Positions 52,471 through 64,000 of a DNA stretch of 64,000 nucleotides are shown here, piece after piece; the first letter of the stretch is position 1, and every line of letters begins with the position of its first letter. The DNA lies in NCBI GenBank assembly GCA_002168225.1, contig NHBH01000005.1, forward strand, positions 32,787 through 96,786, in the 5' to 3' direction. Under the pieces are notes generated by a model. The model saw only the letters and a list, made by a program, of their open reading frames with translations, was not told the origin of the DNA and did not search any database. Source of the DNA: Micavibrio sp. TMED2 (GTDB lineage: Bacteria; Pseudomonadota; Alphaproteobacteria; TMED2). The translations under genes and the position numbers were made by a program.

Positions 52471-54522
52471 TCAGACAAAAACGATAGCACTCAGATCAGT
52501 GACGCCCAAGACCGTGACCGTAGTCAGACCATTTACGAATATGAGATTATCGCCATCGACGGCGAAGGGCATCGGCAGGGACGTATCAATATCGATCACA
52601 TCGCCCTCGGCGGCATTGTAATCGGCAATCACATTCGCCTGGGTCAGCGTCGCGACAGGGAAAGAGAAAAAGTCTGCGCCCTTGCCCCCGATCAGCGTGT
52701 CGCGCCCGTCGCCACCGACCAGCGTGTCATCGCCCTGCCCGCCATAGAGCACATCATCACCGAGATTGCCGAACAGCGCGTCATTGTCGAGATTGCCATA
52801 GAGAACATCGCCATCCTGCCCGCCGAAGGACGTGTCGGACCCGAGCCCGCCATAGAGGATATCGATGCCGGTATTGCCATAGCTCTCGTCATTACCCTGC
52901 CCGCCATAGAGCACATCATTACCGTTATCGCCACCGATCACGTCATCGCCGAGATTGCCATAGACCGCATCATCGCCATCGCCGCCCCGGACATCATCAT
53001 TATCCTTGCCGCCATAGAGGTTATCGGTACCGCCACCACCGGTGAGCACATCATCACCGAGATTGCCGTAAACCACCTCGTCCCGGTCACTGCCGGTTAC
53101 ACTGTCCGCCCCGTCCCCGGCAAACAGCTCGCTTTCATCATAAAGGCTGAGATCGATTTCATCGGCACCGACAGTTGGTACCGGGGTCGGCGAGGTCGGC
53201 GGCGGTGTTGGTGGCGGCGTGTAGCTGTCGTAAATCAGCGTTACCTCATCTCCGCTACCCGTCCCATCTCCATAGCGGACAGAGAAGACATAGCCACCCT
53301 GTGCATATGTTTCGCCATCCTGCAGATTGGCAAACTCACCTGTTGCACCATCAATAATCAGAAACTCATCCCCGAACTCGGCGTTCAAGTAAAAGTCTGT
53401 GTCGATGTTGAGTGCAATGTCGCCAGATAGCTGCAAATAAGCATATACCGTATCTATCTGGTCAAAATCCGATGTCGACACCAGATCGAAAGTTGCGGTG
53501 CTACCGGCCCGAAACTCGGAGCCGTAGGTTCCTGCCCCGGTATACTGCCCCAAAGTCATGGAGACAGCGTTGCCAGGTCCACCCGGATCAAGGGTAGCCC
53601 CATCATTCAGGAAAACAGCGCGGTATCTCATCTCGCCGAACACATACAGTGCGGCGCCATCATTTACCTCAATCGCACTGACGTTCTGCTGATTATTGGG
53701 GCCATGAACTTCAAAAATCCCGTCATCGACAATAATGCCATCCGCGACATACACCGTCGCCGGATACATGGCCAGAACCCCATTACCCGCCTTGATGATT
53801 TGCACAAGCTGCTCTTCATAGTTTGGATAGGGCGCCAAATCATCGATGCCGCCATAGACATCATACTGGACACCGTCAGCGACAGTGATCGTCAGATCCA
53901 CAGCATCCCGATCCAGAAAGATAAAACCGGCATTGAAGTAATTGCTGTAACCGGCCTGATAATAATCACCGACAACAGCAAAATTGGTGTTCGGCTGGTC
54001 GATATCTTCTGTAACAACCAGATTTAATGTAGCACTACCCTCGACATATATAGCACCGCCGATGCCCCAGCCATTTTCCTGATCCGGTCCGCCGAAAGCG
54101 CGGTTACCGTCAAAAACAACATTGGTCAGAGTTGTATTGCCAGCCTCGATCAGGACACCACCACCATAGGCATGTGTCGTGCCGTCGCCGGTTACGGTGC
54201 CGTTATTGATGTTGATGTTCTCAATCCCGATATCACCATCAACAAGGTGCAGCACACGGGAATTGCCACCGGCATCAAGCGTCAGGCGACTGTCTAGCCC
54301 GCCCGCATCTATCGTGACACTATCCAGTATCTCCAGCTGACCATGCGCCAGCGTAATCGTGCCGCCGCTGAGGTCGCTGGCGAACTCGATGGTATCGGCG
54401 TCGGAATCGGCATTGGCGAGGGCGATGGCTTCGCGCAGTGACAGACCGGCACCGAGCGCCGGACCGGCACCGGTTTCGGCATCATTCTCGTCAGCCAGTG
54501 TCGTTACTGTAAATACCGCCAT
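52471..54522 (-). CDS. RTX protein with beta-helix-type N-terminus
   Basis: A 683-residue secreted protein. It starts like the gene at 33294: MAVFTVTTLADENDAETG, then LSLREAIALANADSDADTIE. The central part (about residues 80-430) is strand-rich with GGGVLIEAGNTTLTNVVFDG. A Pro-rich hinge (PPPTPPPTSPTPVPT) precedes the calcium-binding repeats (VYGNLGDDVLTGGGGTDNLY and many YGN and FGN units). The end DYNAAEGDVIDID is related to the other two RTX proteins. It is probably exported by a type I system encoded elsewhere. Confidence 0.85.
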   Translation of the reverse strand: MAVFTVTTLADENDAETGAGPALGAGLSLREAIALANADSDADTIEFASDLSGGTITLAHGQLEILDSVTIDAGGLDSRLTLDAGGNSRVLHLVDGDIGIENININNGTVTGDGTTHAYGGGVLIEAGNTTLTNVVFDGNRAFGGPDQENGWGIGGAIYVEGSATLNLVVTEDIDQPNTNFAVVGDYYQAGYSNYFNAGFIFLDRDAVDLTITVADGVQYDVYGGIDDLAPYPNYEEQLVQIIKAGNGVLAMYPATVYVADGIIVDDGIFEVHGPNNQQNVSAIEVNDGAALYVFGEMRYRAVFLNDGATLDPGGPGNAVSMTLGQYTGAGTYGSEFRAGSTATFDLVSTSDFDQIDTVYAYLQLSGDIALNIDTDFYLNAEFGDEFLIIDGATGEFANLQDGETYAQGGYVFSVRYGDGTGSGDEVTLIYDSYTPPPTPPPTSPTPVPTVGADEIDLSLYDESELFAGDGADSVTGSDRDEVVYGNLGDDVLTGGGGTDNLYGGKDNDDVRGGDGDDAVYGNLGDDVIGGDNGNDVLYGGQGNDESYGNTGIDILYGGLGSDTSFGGQDGDVLYGNLDNDALFGNLGDDVLYGGQGDDTLVGGDGRDTLIGGKGADFFSFPVATLTQANVIADYNAAEGDVIDIDTSLPMPFAVDGDNLIFVNGLTTVTVLGVTDLSAIVFV

Positions 54523-54581
54523 TATCCCTGCCCTTTATTCTATAATTTGTCCGGTAGTTTACATGGCTTTGGGCAATCAAC

Positions 54582-54603
54582 AACCCCCTGATATCAGGGG
54601 GTT
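54582..54603. promoter_or_regulatory. Perfect 22-bp palindrome upstream of an RTX gene
   Basis: Arms AACCCCCTGAT and ATCAGGGGGTT are exact inverted repeats without a spacer, 60 bases upstream of the RTX gene at 52471-54522. It may be an operator, or a short-loop terminator. The rest of the 54523-54841 interval shows nothing else. Confidence 0.5.
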
Positions 54604-54841
54604 TATGAAACGACACAATGGGGTAGGCGATAACGCAAAAAAAGCTGGCGACGCAATACTGCAAACCCCCAGAAGAACATGCCGCCCATTCCATGGCCAT
54701 CCTTGCCCACATGTCAGGTATTGCTTAATCTTGCGCCGGTGGCCGGATATCATTAGAACGCTGCGCACCGTACCGGCCCGCTTTGGATAACAGGAAACCG
54801 GTCGGGCAGATGGAACCGGCTGAATAATTGGAAACAGTCAG

Positions 54842-55825
54842 ATGAATGGTGGTCAGCAAACCGAACGGCCCCCGCTTGAACCCGGCAGAGAGGGCAAACA
54901 GCCCCTGCTGCGCGCGATCCGTGGCAAGATCGACCGGCGGCGCAAATCCCTGCGCCGGGCCATGCTCGACGGCCTTGCGGCACGCGAGATTTCCTATGCC
55001 TACGCCGCGCAGAGCAAGCCGGGCGAGTTCCTGATCCGCACCCTTGAGAACATGACCGGTCGGCCCCGGGTGATCCGCATGGCCGAGGGCTATGACCGCG
55101 AGGTCGAACAGGGCCGCAACTTCTGGGAAGTAATGCAGGAGCGCTATGATATCCGGCTGGAGATACCACCGGAGGAACTGGCGCGCATTCCGGCAACCGG
55201 CCCGGTGGTGGCGGTCGCCAACCACCCGTTCGGTATTCTCGACGGCCTGCTGCTCGGTCGCCTGCTATCCATGGCCCGCCCCGATTTCAAGATCCTCGCG
55301 CATAAGGTGTTTCACAAGGCCAGGGATCTGCAGGACGTGATCCTGCCGGTCAGCTTCGACACCACCCGTGAGGCCCTGCAGACCAATCTGAGCACCCGCC
55401 GCACCGCGCTCGACTTCCTCGCCAGCGGCGGCTGTATCGGCATCTTTCCCGGCGGCACGGTCTCGACCAGCCTGACCCCGTTCAGCCAGCCCCTCGACCC
55501 GCCATGGAAAACCTTTACTGCCAAGATGATCCAGCGCGCCGACCCGCAGGTGGTGCCGGTCTATTTCGAGGGCCAGAACAGCCGCCTGTTCCAGATCGCC
55601 AGCCACATGCACCCCAATCTGCGCATGGGCCTGCTGATCAAGGAGTTCGAGAAATGGGTCGGCCAGAGCGTCACCATCCGGATCGGCAACCCGATCCCGA
55701 AGGAGCAGATCGACGCCCATCGCCATGACGCCAAGCTGCTCATGGATTTCCTGCGTGACGAGACCTACCGCCTGTCCCCGACCCCGCTGAAAGACACCGG
55801 CTACGGCTACAATTTCGACGACTGA
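54842..55825 (+). CDS. Lysophospholipid acyltransferase family protein
   Basis: A 327-residue acyltransferase. The catalytic NHPFGILDG (H-x4-D, here N-H-P-F-G-x-x-D) and the GIFPGGTVSTS motif (analogue of FPEGTRS) identify the PlsC-like fold. No long membrane segment is seen. It probably acylates a lipid or lipid-like acceptor at the membrane, for example in ornithine lipid or phospholipid synthesis. The acceptor is not predictable. Confidence 0.82.
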   Translation: MNGGQQTERPPLEPGREGKQPLLRAIRGKIDRRRKSLRRAMLDGLAAREISYAYAAQSKPGEFLIRTLENMTGRPRVIRMAEGYDREVEQGRNFWEVMQERYDIRLEIPPEELARIPATGPVVAVANHPFGILDGLLLGRLLSMARPDFKILAHKVFHKARDLQDVILPVSFDTTREALQTNLSTRRTALDFLASGGCIGIFPGGTVSTSLTPFSQPLDPPWKTFTAKMIQRADPQVVPVYFEGQNSRLFQIASHMHPNLRMGLLIKEFEKWVGQSVTIRIGNPIPKEQIDAHRHDAKLLMDFLRDETYRLSPTPLKDTGYGYNFDD

Positions 55826-55840
55826 CAGCCTGGACGCGCG

Positions 55841-56566
55841 TTACGACCCGAAGAAGTCATGGATGGCCGGGCTGACATCGGGCCAGGCCAGATCGACGCC
55901 CTTGGCCAAGGCGGCTTCAATGGTTTTGAAGCCGTCGATGCGGCCCTTGTGCTTGCTGTTGAAGTCGATATGGACCCACGGTGCGTGGTCGGTACCGGTG
56001 CGCGCCATCATATCGGCATAGGCAGCCTCGTACTCCGCCCAACGCTCGCGGTTGCGCAGATCATCTTCGGTCAGTTTCCAGCGCTTGGCCGGTTCGTTAT
56101 AGCGGTCACGGAACCGGTCGAGCTGTTCTTCCGGCGTGACGTCGAGGAACAGCTTGACGATACGGTAGCCCTCCGCCGCCAGTGAAGCCTCCCAGTCATT
56201 GATCTCCGCATAGGCCCGCTCCCATTCATGGGGTTTGGCGAAGCCTTCGACCCGTTCGACCAGCACGCGGCCATACCATGAGCGGTCGAATATCGCGATT
56301 TCGCCCGCCCCCGGCACCTTGACCCAGAACCGGCGCAGCCAGTGCGCGCCCAGCTCTTCCTTGCCCGGCGCACCAATGCGCCAGACCTTGAGCGGGCGCG
56401 GGTCGAGACCGGCGGCAATCCGCCGGATCAGCCCGCCCTTGCCCGCGGCATCCCAGCCCTCGAGCACCACCATCGCCTTGCGCCCGTCGCGGGCATAGGC
56501 GTGCTGGACCTTCAGCAACCGTTTTTGCCAATGCTCGATTTCGTCCTGCTGCTTTTTCTTGCCCAT
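55841..56566 (-). CDS. ppk2: Polyphosphate kinase 2 family protein
   Basis: A 241-residue single-domain PPK2. Walker A is VVLEGWDAAGKGG. The Walker B-type FDRSWYGRV and the lid with GLDPRPLKVWRIGAPGKEE follow. It transfers phosphate between polyphosphate and nucleotides. Direction and nucleotide are not evident. Confidence 0.9.
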   Translation of the reverse strand: MGKKKQQDEIEHWQKRLLKVQHAYARDGRKAMVVLEGWDAAGKGGLIRRIAAGLDPRPLKVWRIGAPGKEELGAHWLRRFWVKVPGAGEIAIFDRSWYGRVLVERVEGFAKPHEWERAYAEINDWEASLAAEGYRIVKLFLDVTPEEQLDRFRDRYNEPAKRWKLTEDDLRNRERWAEYEAAYADMMARTGTDHAPWVHIDFNSKHKGRIDGFKTIEAALAKGVDLAWPDVSPAIHDFFGS

Positions 56567-56649
56567 GGATGCCCTATACTTGATCGCCAGTACCTGATGA
56601 CCTCACGATAGCAGGCCGCAACGCTTTGTCCGCCGGTTTCCGAACAGCC

Positions 56650-57114
56650 ATGAAAAAACAGTTCCTGATTGTCGCCACCGATCCCTCGCCCAATACCCGC
56701 AGATTGCGGGAGCGCGCACTGGCCGCCGTCGAGGGGCTGGGGCTGGAGGATACCGCTGTGCGCCTGCAGACGCCCGAGGCAACGACCGCCAGACATGTGC
56801 TCGACGCCCATGGCCTGCTGATCGGCACGACCGAGAATATCGGCTATATGGCCGGGCTGACCAAGGACCTGTTCGACCGCTGTTTCTATGAGTGGGAGGG
56901 CAAGACCGACGCTTTGCCGGTCGGCTTCTATATCCGCGCCGGGCTGGACGGCACTGCCACCAGAAAGGCACTGGAGAGCATCACGGGCGGCCTCAACTGG
57001 CGACTGGTCCAGCCACCGCTGATCCTGCACGGCTCATGGGATGACCGCTTCCCGGATCAGGTCGGCGACCTCGCCATGACCCTAGCCGCCGGGATCGATG
57101 CGGGGATGTATTAG
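56650..57114 (+). CDS. Flavodoxin-like protein
   Basis: A 154-residue protein with a flavodoxin fold. KKQFLIVATDPSPNTRRLRE is strand 1 and the phosphate-binding loop, and HGLLIGTTENIGYMAGLTKD is the second flavin-contact loop. Such proteins act as small FMN-binding reductases. The ATG at 56650 is preferred to an in-frame ATG at 56626. Confidence 0.72.
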   Translation: MKKQFLIVATDPSPNTRRLRERALAAVEGLGLEDTAVRLQTPEATTARHVLDAHGLLIGTTENIGYMAGLTKDLFDRCFYEWEGKTDALPVGFYIRAGLDGTATRKALESITGGLNWRLVQPPLILHGSWDDRFPDQVGDLAMTLAAGIDAGMY

Positions 57115-57133
57115 GGCGAGGTCGTGCCTATAC

Positions 57134-57700
57134 CTATTTCTTCTTCACGAACTGGGTCAGGATGACGATGCGCTGGCCTTCGACCCGGCCTTCGATGTGC
57201 TCGGCGTTGTCCAGAACCAGCGAGATACCACGCACCGCCGTGCCGCGCTTGGCGGTGAAGCCACCACCCTTGACCGGCAGATCCTTGATCAGCACCACGG
57301 TATCGCCAGAGGCCAGCACCGCGCCGTTGCTGTCCCGGTGCACCACATCCGGCACCTGTGCCTGACCTGCCTTTGCCCAGTCGAGGCGTTCCTCATCGAG
57401 ATACAGCATATCGAGCAGATCACGGGCCCAGCTCTCGCCCTTCAACCGGTCGAGCATCCGCCAGGCCAGCACCTGTACCGGCGCGTGCTCCGACCACATG
57501 GAGGTGCTGAGGCATTGCCAGTGACCGGTATCGGCTTCCCCGCCAGCGACCTGCCCGGCACAGACCGGACACAGCAGTGCCGCCATCTCCGCCGTGCCAT
57601 CCGCATCCGGCCCAACCTCAACCACGGCCAGCCCTTCACTGGCCCCGCACAGCTCACAAACACCGCCGGCACGGGCAGTCAAAGTATCGGCCAAAGACAT
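57134..57700 (-). CDS. PhnA-like (YjdM) protein
   Basis: A 188-residue protein. The N-terminal zinc-ribbon has C-x2-C (GVCELCGASEG) and C-x2-C (LLCPVCAG). The C-terminal SH3-like domain (VVHRDSNGAVLASGDTVVLIKDLPVKGG and on) is typical. Despite the name these proteins are not proven phosphonatases. Family assignment is firm, role unknown. Confidence 0.85.
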   Translation of the reverse strand: MSLADTLTARAGGVCELCGASEGLAVVEVGPDADGTAEMAALLCPVCAGQVAGGEADTGHWQCLSTSMWSEHAPVQVLAWRMLDRLKGESWARDLLDMLYLDEERLDWAKAGQAQVPDVVHRDSNGAVLASGDTVVLIKDLPVKGGGFTAKRGTAVRGISLVLDNAEHIEGRVEGQRIVILTQFVKKK

Positions 57701-57833
57701 GGATGTTCACTCCCGGAGAAATCAGATGCCTGCGTTTAGCAGGCAGGAACACCAAACAAAAGCCGATTGAGGCAAAATGTCGGGTCATCAATCTGCAAGA
57801 GGAGACTTCCTGAGTGCTTCCTGAAACAAATCA

Positions 57834-57860
57834 GGGCTCGGCGCTTAATGCGCCAAGCCC
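57834..57860 (-). terminator. Terminator-like hairpin downstream of the tRNA 3' fragment
   Basis: Arms GGGCTCGGCGC (57834-57844) and GCGCCAAGCCC (57850-57860) with one mismatch and a five-base loop. The outer AAATCA/TGATTT continues the stem. It lies 10 bases beyond the tRNA CCA end on the minus strand and probably terminated the original tRNA transcript. Confidence 0.6.
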
Positions 57861-57869
57861 TTGATTTTG

Positions 57870-57915
<46 letters not shown>

Positions 57916-58120
57916 ATTTAAGTAAACTATAACTCACAATAATTCACATACCTATTTATTGTTATTTTTCATATATTTATAAAAACCACCTTACTGTGGC
58001 TTATTGTCGTTTATTGCCTTTTTTTATGGTTTAGTGGTCCAAATTTGGTCCAAAAATGTTTGTGGCGACCTTCATATGTGATAGAGTGCGATCATATTCA
58101 AAGCATGTGAGGATGAAAAT

Positions 58121-59242
58121 TTGGCAGTTATTGATAAACGTGTTGGCAAAAAAGGCGTAAGTTACCGCGCCCGCGTTCGGGTGCATGGCTATCCTGTCCA
58201 AGCCAAAACATTCAAACGCCTGACCGATGCCCAAACATGGGCCAAACGTATCGAAACGCAAATTGCCGATGGCGAGTTCCGCAATGTTTCAACGCAGGCC
58301 AAAAAACAAACCCTGGCCGACGTTATCAATAAATATCGTGAAGATGTGCTGCCCCATAAGGCCCCGTCAAGCCAACGGGTGGAAAATACCTATCTGAACC
58401 ACTGGGAACGGGAACTGGGCAGTTATGCCCTCTCCTTCCTCACTCATGAGATTATCAGCAAGAAGGTTGCCGAGCTTAAAAATGCTGGCGACCAGCGCGA
58501 GCTGCTTGAAGAAGGGCAAAAGCCAAACAAGCCCAAGTCACCCAAAACCGTGAAGCACTATCGTGACAATCTGGAAATCCTGCTGAACCATGCCCAAAAG
58601 TGGGGTTGGTTGGGTGCTGCGAACCCCATGCAGGGTGTTGGCCGCATTACCAAGGCCAATAAAGAGCGTGTGCGCTTTCTGGATGATGATGAACGCCAGG
58701 CCTTACTTGCCGCCTGCAAGGCCAGCCCGAACCCTCAGCTATACGCTGTGGTGGTCTTTGCCTTATCCACCGGCGCACGAAAGAATGAGATTTTAAAGCT
58801 GAAGCTCAAAGACCTGGACCTTGACCGCCAGGTGGCCATTCTGCGCGAAACCAAAAACCGCGAAACCCGCAAGGTGCCGATTGTCGGTTATTTGAAAGAT
58901 GTGCTGCTGGATCACCTAGACTGGCGCAAGGACTATGTAGCGAACATGGAAAATGGCTCAGACTTCATTTTCCCGCGTACCGACGGGAAACAACCTATTG
59001 ATATTCGTAAGGCTTGGGAAAACGCCCGCGATAAAGCTGGCATTGTGGATTTCCGTTTCCATGATCTGCGCCACAGTGCCGCCAGCTACCTCGCCATGAA
59101 CGGTGCTAGCCAGCTTGAGATTGCCGAAGTGCTTGGCCACAAAACCCTCCAGATGGTCAAACGCTACTCTCACCTGTCTGAGGATCATACCCGTGATGTG
59201 GTCGAAAAGATGAACAGCAAGATTTTTAAGCCGAAAAGCTAG
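58121..59242 (+). CDS. int: Tyrosine integrase
   Basis: A 373-residue phage-type integrase. It has an N-terminal arm-binding part (VSYRARVRVHGYPVQAKTFK), then a core-binding domain (about 75-175). The catalytic domain has STGARKNEILKLKL (Arg), a Lys in ETRKVPI, FHDLRHSAASYL (H-x-x-R), LGHKTLQ (His) and KRYSHLSEDH (Tyr nucleophile). The TTG start at 58121 follows GAGGATG. It recombines attP with the tRNA attB. Confidence 0.93.
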   Translation: MAVIDKRVGKKGVSYRARVRVHGYPVQAKTFKRLTDAQTWAKRIETQIADGEFRNVSTQAKKQTLADVINKYREDVLPHKAPSSQRVENTYLNHWERELGSYALSFLTHEIISKKVAELKNAGDQRELLEEGQKPNKPKSPKTVKHYRDNLEILLNHAQKWGWLGAANPMQGVGRITKANKERVRFLDDDERQALLAACKASPNPQLYAVVVFALSTGARKNEILKLKLKDLDLDRQVAILRETKNRETRKVPIVGYLKDVLLDHLDWRKDYVANMENGSDFIFPRTDGKQPIDIRKAWENARDKAGIVDFRFHDLRHSAASYLAMNGASQLEIAEVLGHKTLQMVKRYSHLSEDHTRDVVEKMNSKIFKPKS

Positions 59243-59274
59243 TCCATCCATCCTGAATTGCCGCTCAATAAACC

Positions 59275-59340
59275 CTAATCAGACGGTTATGAAATACTAA
59301 TTGGACGTTGCTATAATCCTAATTAGACGATTGCAACAGC
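59275..59340 (+). repeat. Three 22-bp direct repeats (iteron-like)
   Basis: Units begin at 59275, 59297 and 59319, exactly 22 bases apart. Each has the pattern CTAAT(C/T)(A/G)GACG followed by variable sequence. About two helical turns per unit would put bound proteins on one face. They lie between the integrase and the Fic operators. They could be an operator array or integrase accessory sites. Confidence 0.55.
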
Positions 59341-59455
59341 CCTACGTATCAGATTGAAAAACACAAGGGGACTTAACCAGTTCTGCATATAGCCCGATTG
59401 CCATCTCCAAAAACGGCTATATTACGCGTGTCCGCCCCCTCGGTTTTACGCATTT

Positions 59456-59484
59456 TGCGGCAAATACGCACCATATTCACCGCA
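59456..59484. promoter_or_regulatory. Fic operator-like site 1
   Basis: TGCGG (59456-59460), a 19-base spacer, then CCGCA (59480-59484). Bases flanking the arms (TTTGCGG and CACCGCA) are also shared with site 2. Confidence 0.6.
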
Positions 59485-59507
59485 TAATTTGCGATGATTG
59501 TTGCGTT

Positions 59508-59536
59508 TGCGGTAAATGAATAATATAATCACCGCA
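59508..59536. promoter_or_regulatory. Fic operator-like site 2, overlapping the ribosome binding site
   Basis: TGCGG (59508-59512), a 19-base spacer and CCGCA (59532-59536), the same architecture as site 1, 52 bases away. Its right arm touches GCAGGAGG, the ribosome binding site of the Fic gene. The winged-helix tail of the Fic protein might bind here. Confidence 0.6.
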
Positions 59537-59551
59537 GGAGGTGCGTCAAAT

Positions 59552-60673
59552 ATGCCCTTTATTCATGAGAACACAGATTGGCCAAATTTAATCTGGGACA
59601 GTGATAAACTGTCCACAGAATTGGCTGCTTTACGCTATCGAGAAGGGCAACTGGTTGGCCGGATGCAAGGTTTGGGCTTCGTTCTAAGGCAGGAAGCAAG
59701 CCTCAAGACCCTGACCGACGATGTTGTTAAATCATCAGCGATTGAGGGTGAAGACCTAAACCCTGACGAAGTCCGTTCGTCTATTGCCCGCCACCTTGGC
59801 CTTGATGTGGGTGGCCTCGTCTCATCAAGCCGAAATGTGGAAGGCATCGTGGAAATGATGCTTGATGCCACTCAGAACTTTTCAGAACCATTGACCAGCA
59901 ACCGACTTTTCGGTTGGCACGCAGCTCTTTTCCCTACTGGCCGCAGCGGCATGCAGAAAATTACCGTAGGTGGCTGGCGACCATCGAGTGCCGGTGCCAT
60001 GCAGGTGGTTTCAGGCCCTTATGGGCGGGAAAAGGTCCATTTTGAAGCCCCCGATGCCAATAGGCTGCCAACTGAAATGGCAAAGTTTCTGGAATGGTTC
60101 AACACACCTTCTTCGACCGACCCCGTTCTCCGGGCTGGAATCGCCCATTTCTGGTTTGTCACGATCCACCCGTTTGAAGATGGGAATGGCCGTATTGCGC
60201 GCGCAATCGCAGATATGTCACTTGCGCGTGCTGACAAAAGCAAGGGTCGCTTTTACAGCATGTCCGCCCAGATCGAGACGGAACGAAAAGATTACTATGA
60301 TCAGCTTGAAGCGCAGCAGCGAGGTGGGCTCGATATAACGCCCTGGCTGAACTGGTTTTTGAACTGCTTGGGCCGGGCCTTTGACAGAGCCGAAGAAACG
60401 CTTGAAGCGGTCCTCTATAAGGCCAAGCTGTGGGACAAGGCCAACCACAATCCCGTGAACGAACGGCAGCGGCTGGTCATCAACCGGATGCTGGAAGATG
60501 GCTGGCAAGGCCATCTGTACACATCAAAATATGCCAGGCTCGCCAAGTGCTCGACCGACACTGCCTTACGCGACATTCGAGAGCTGCTTGAAACTGGCAT
60601 TCTGCTTCAAAATCCCGGTGGTGGCCGAAGCACCAGCTACAGACTGATCGAACCAGACCAACTCCAGCCCTGA
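59552..60673 (+). CDS. Fic-domain protein with N-terminal inhibitory helix
   Basis: A 373-residue Fic enzyme. HPFEDGNGRIAR (206-217) is the complete catalytic motif, so it should be an active nucleotidyltransferase. SSAIEG (61-66) fits the S/T-x3-E-G/N inhibitory motif, which places it in the self-inhibited class with the helix before the Fic core. Residues about 310-370 are a winged helix-turn-helix (LAKCSTDTALRDIRELLETG). The ATG at 59552 follows GGAGG by nine bases; an in-frame ATG at 59516 lacks one. The target is unknown. It is cargo of the element. Confidence 0.88.
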   Translation: MPFIHENTDWPNLIWDSDKLSTELAALRYREGQLVGRMQGLGFVLRQEASLKTLTDDVVKSSAIEGEDLNPDEVRSSIARHLGLDVGGLVSSSRNVEGIVEMMLDATQNFSEPLTSNRLFGWHAALFPTGRSGMQKITVGGWRPSSAGAMQVVSGPYGREKVHFEAPDANRLPTEMAKFLEWFNTPSSTDPVLRAGIAHFWFVTIHPFEDGNGRIARAIADMSLARADKSKGRFYSMSAQIETERKDYYDQLEAQQRGGLDITPWLNWFLNCLGRAFDRAEETLEAVLYKAKLWDKANHNPVNERQRLVINRMLEDGWQGHLYTSKYARLAKCSTDTALRDIRELLETGILLQNPGGGRSTSYRLIEPDQLQP

Positions 60674-60677
60674 TTAC

Positions 60678-60779
60678 CACAATACCCTTCAAATGGTGAA
60701 ACGCTACTCGCACCTGTCTGAGGATCACACCCGCGATATGGTTGAAAAGATGAATAGCAAGATTTTTAAGCCGAAATGA
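60678..60779 (+). pseudogene. 3' end of a second integrase
   Basis: The 102 bases encode HNTLQMVKRYSHLSEDH and then TRDMVEKMNSKIFKPK and stop. The integrase at 58121 ends with almost the same residues (31 of 33 identical), but there are several silent base changes. This is therefore a diverged relic of a related integrase, not a fresh copy. It follows the Fic gene directly. Confidence 0.8.
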
Positions 60780-60795
60780 CAAAAAACAGGGCGTA

Positions 60796-64000
<3,205 letters not shown>

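Noticed and set aside
54725..55225. Leftward 166-codon frame opposite the acyltransferase start
   Set aside because: It is antisense to a conserved acyltransferase and has no family features.

Overview
The window reads as a GC-rich alphaproteobacterial chromosome, probably Rhodospirillales-like. The pointers are the ubiA - rsmE - plant-type gshA order, a PmbA/TldE gene, the tripartite tricarboxylate transporter genes and the general style of the proteins. No 16S rRNA is present, so the assignment is an inference.

Layout. 1-7.5 kb: a radical SAM/SPASM gene, a degraded IS5-like transposase end beside an AT-rich secreted-protein gene, an AmgK-like sugar kinase, an ATP-grasp/SDR gene pair, a hypothetical gene, and a candidate structured small RNA ending in a strong terminator (6840-6952). 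7.9-9.9 kb: tRNA-Arg(ACG), a TPR/glycosyltransferase-like gene and a thioesterase. 11.4-17.5 kb: a carboxylic acid uptake and cleavage locus (citryl-CoA lyase-like, family III CoA-transferase, IclR regulator, TctABC). Its two transcription units each carry the same 13-bp near-palindromic operator. 17.6-24.4 kb: housekeeping genes (pmbA, ubiA, rsmE, gshA and small genes).

24.5-31.3 kb holds the most interesting locus. A methyltransferase and two different nicotianamine-synthase-family proteins form a tight leftward operon. A perfect 10-1-10 palindrome upstream has the core of the proteobacterial Zur (zinc uptake regulator) box. The divergent gene, of unknown function, carries a near-perfect Fur box. 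No opine dehydrogenase or histidine racemase is present in the window, so this does not look like the known staphylopine or pseudopaline clusters. I infer an uncharacterised zinc-responsive, nicotianamine-like metallophore pathway.

31.4-54.5 kb: an acyl-CoA synthetase, three RTX proteins (two beta-helix proteins and one giant repeat protein of 2363 residues) sharing one type of C-terminus, two pairs of paralogous unknown proteins, tRNA-Arg(CCT), an ABC-F ATPase, a PRMT-like methyltransferase, a tail-collar protein and a pirin. No type I secretion ABC transporter, adaptor or outer-membrane channel is in the window. 54.8-57.7 kb: an acyltransferase, PPK2, a flavodoxin-like protein and PhnA-like protein.

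57,871 to the right end: an integrative element. It starts at a 45-nt 3' fragment of an initiator tRNA gene (attachment scar) and continues with a tyrosine integrase, 22-bp iterated repeats, a Fic gene with two identical-architecture operators, a decayed 3' end of a second integrase, and a CDF-RND metal efflux operon that runs out of the window.
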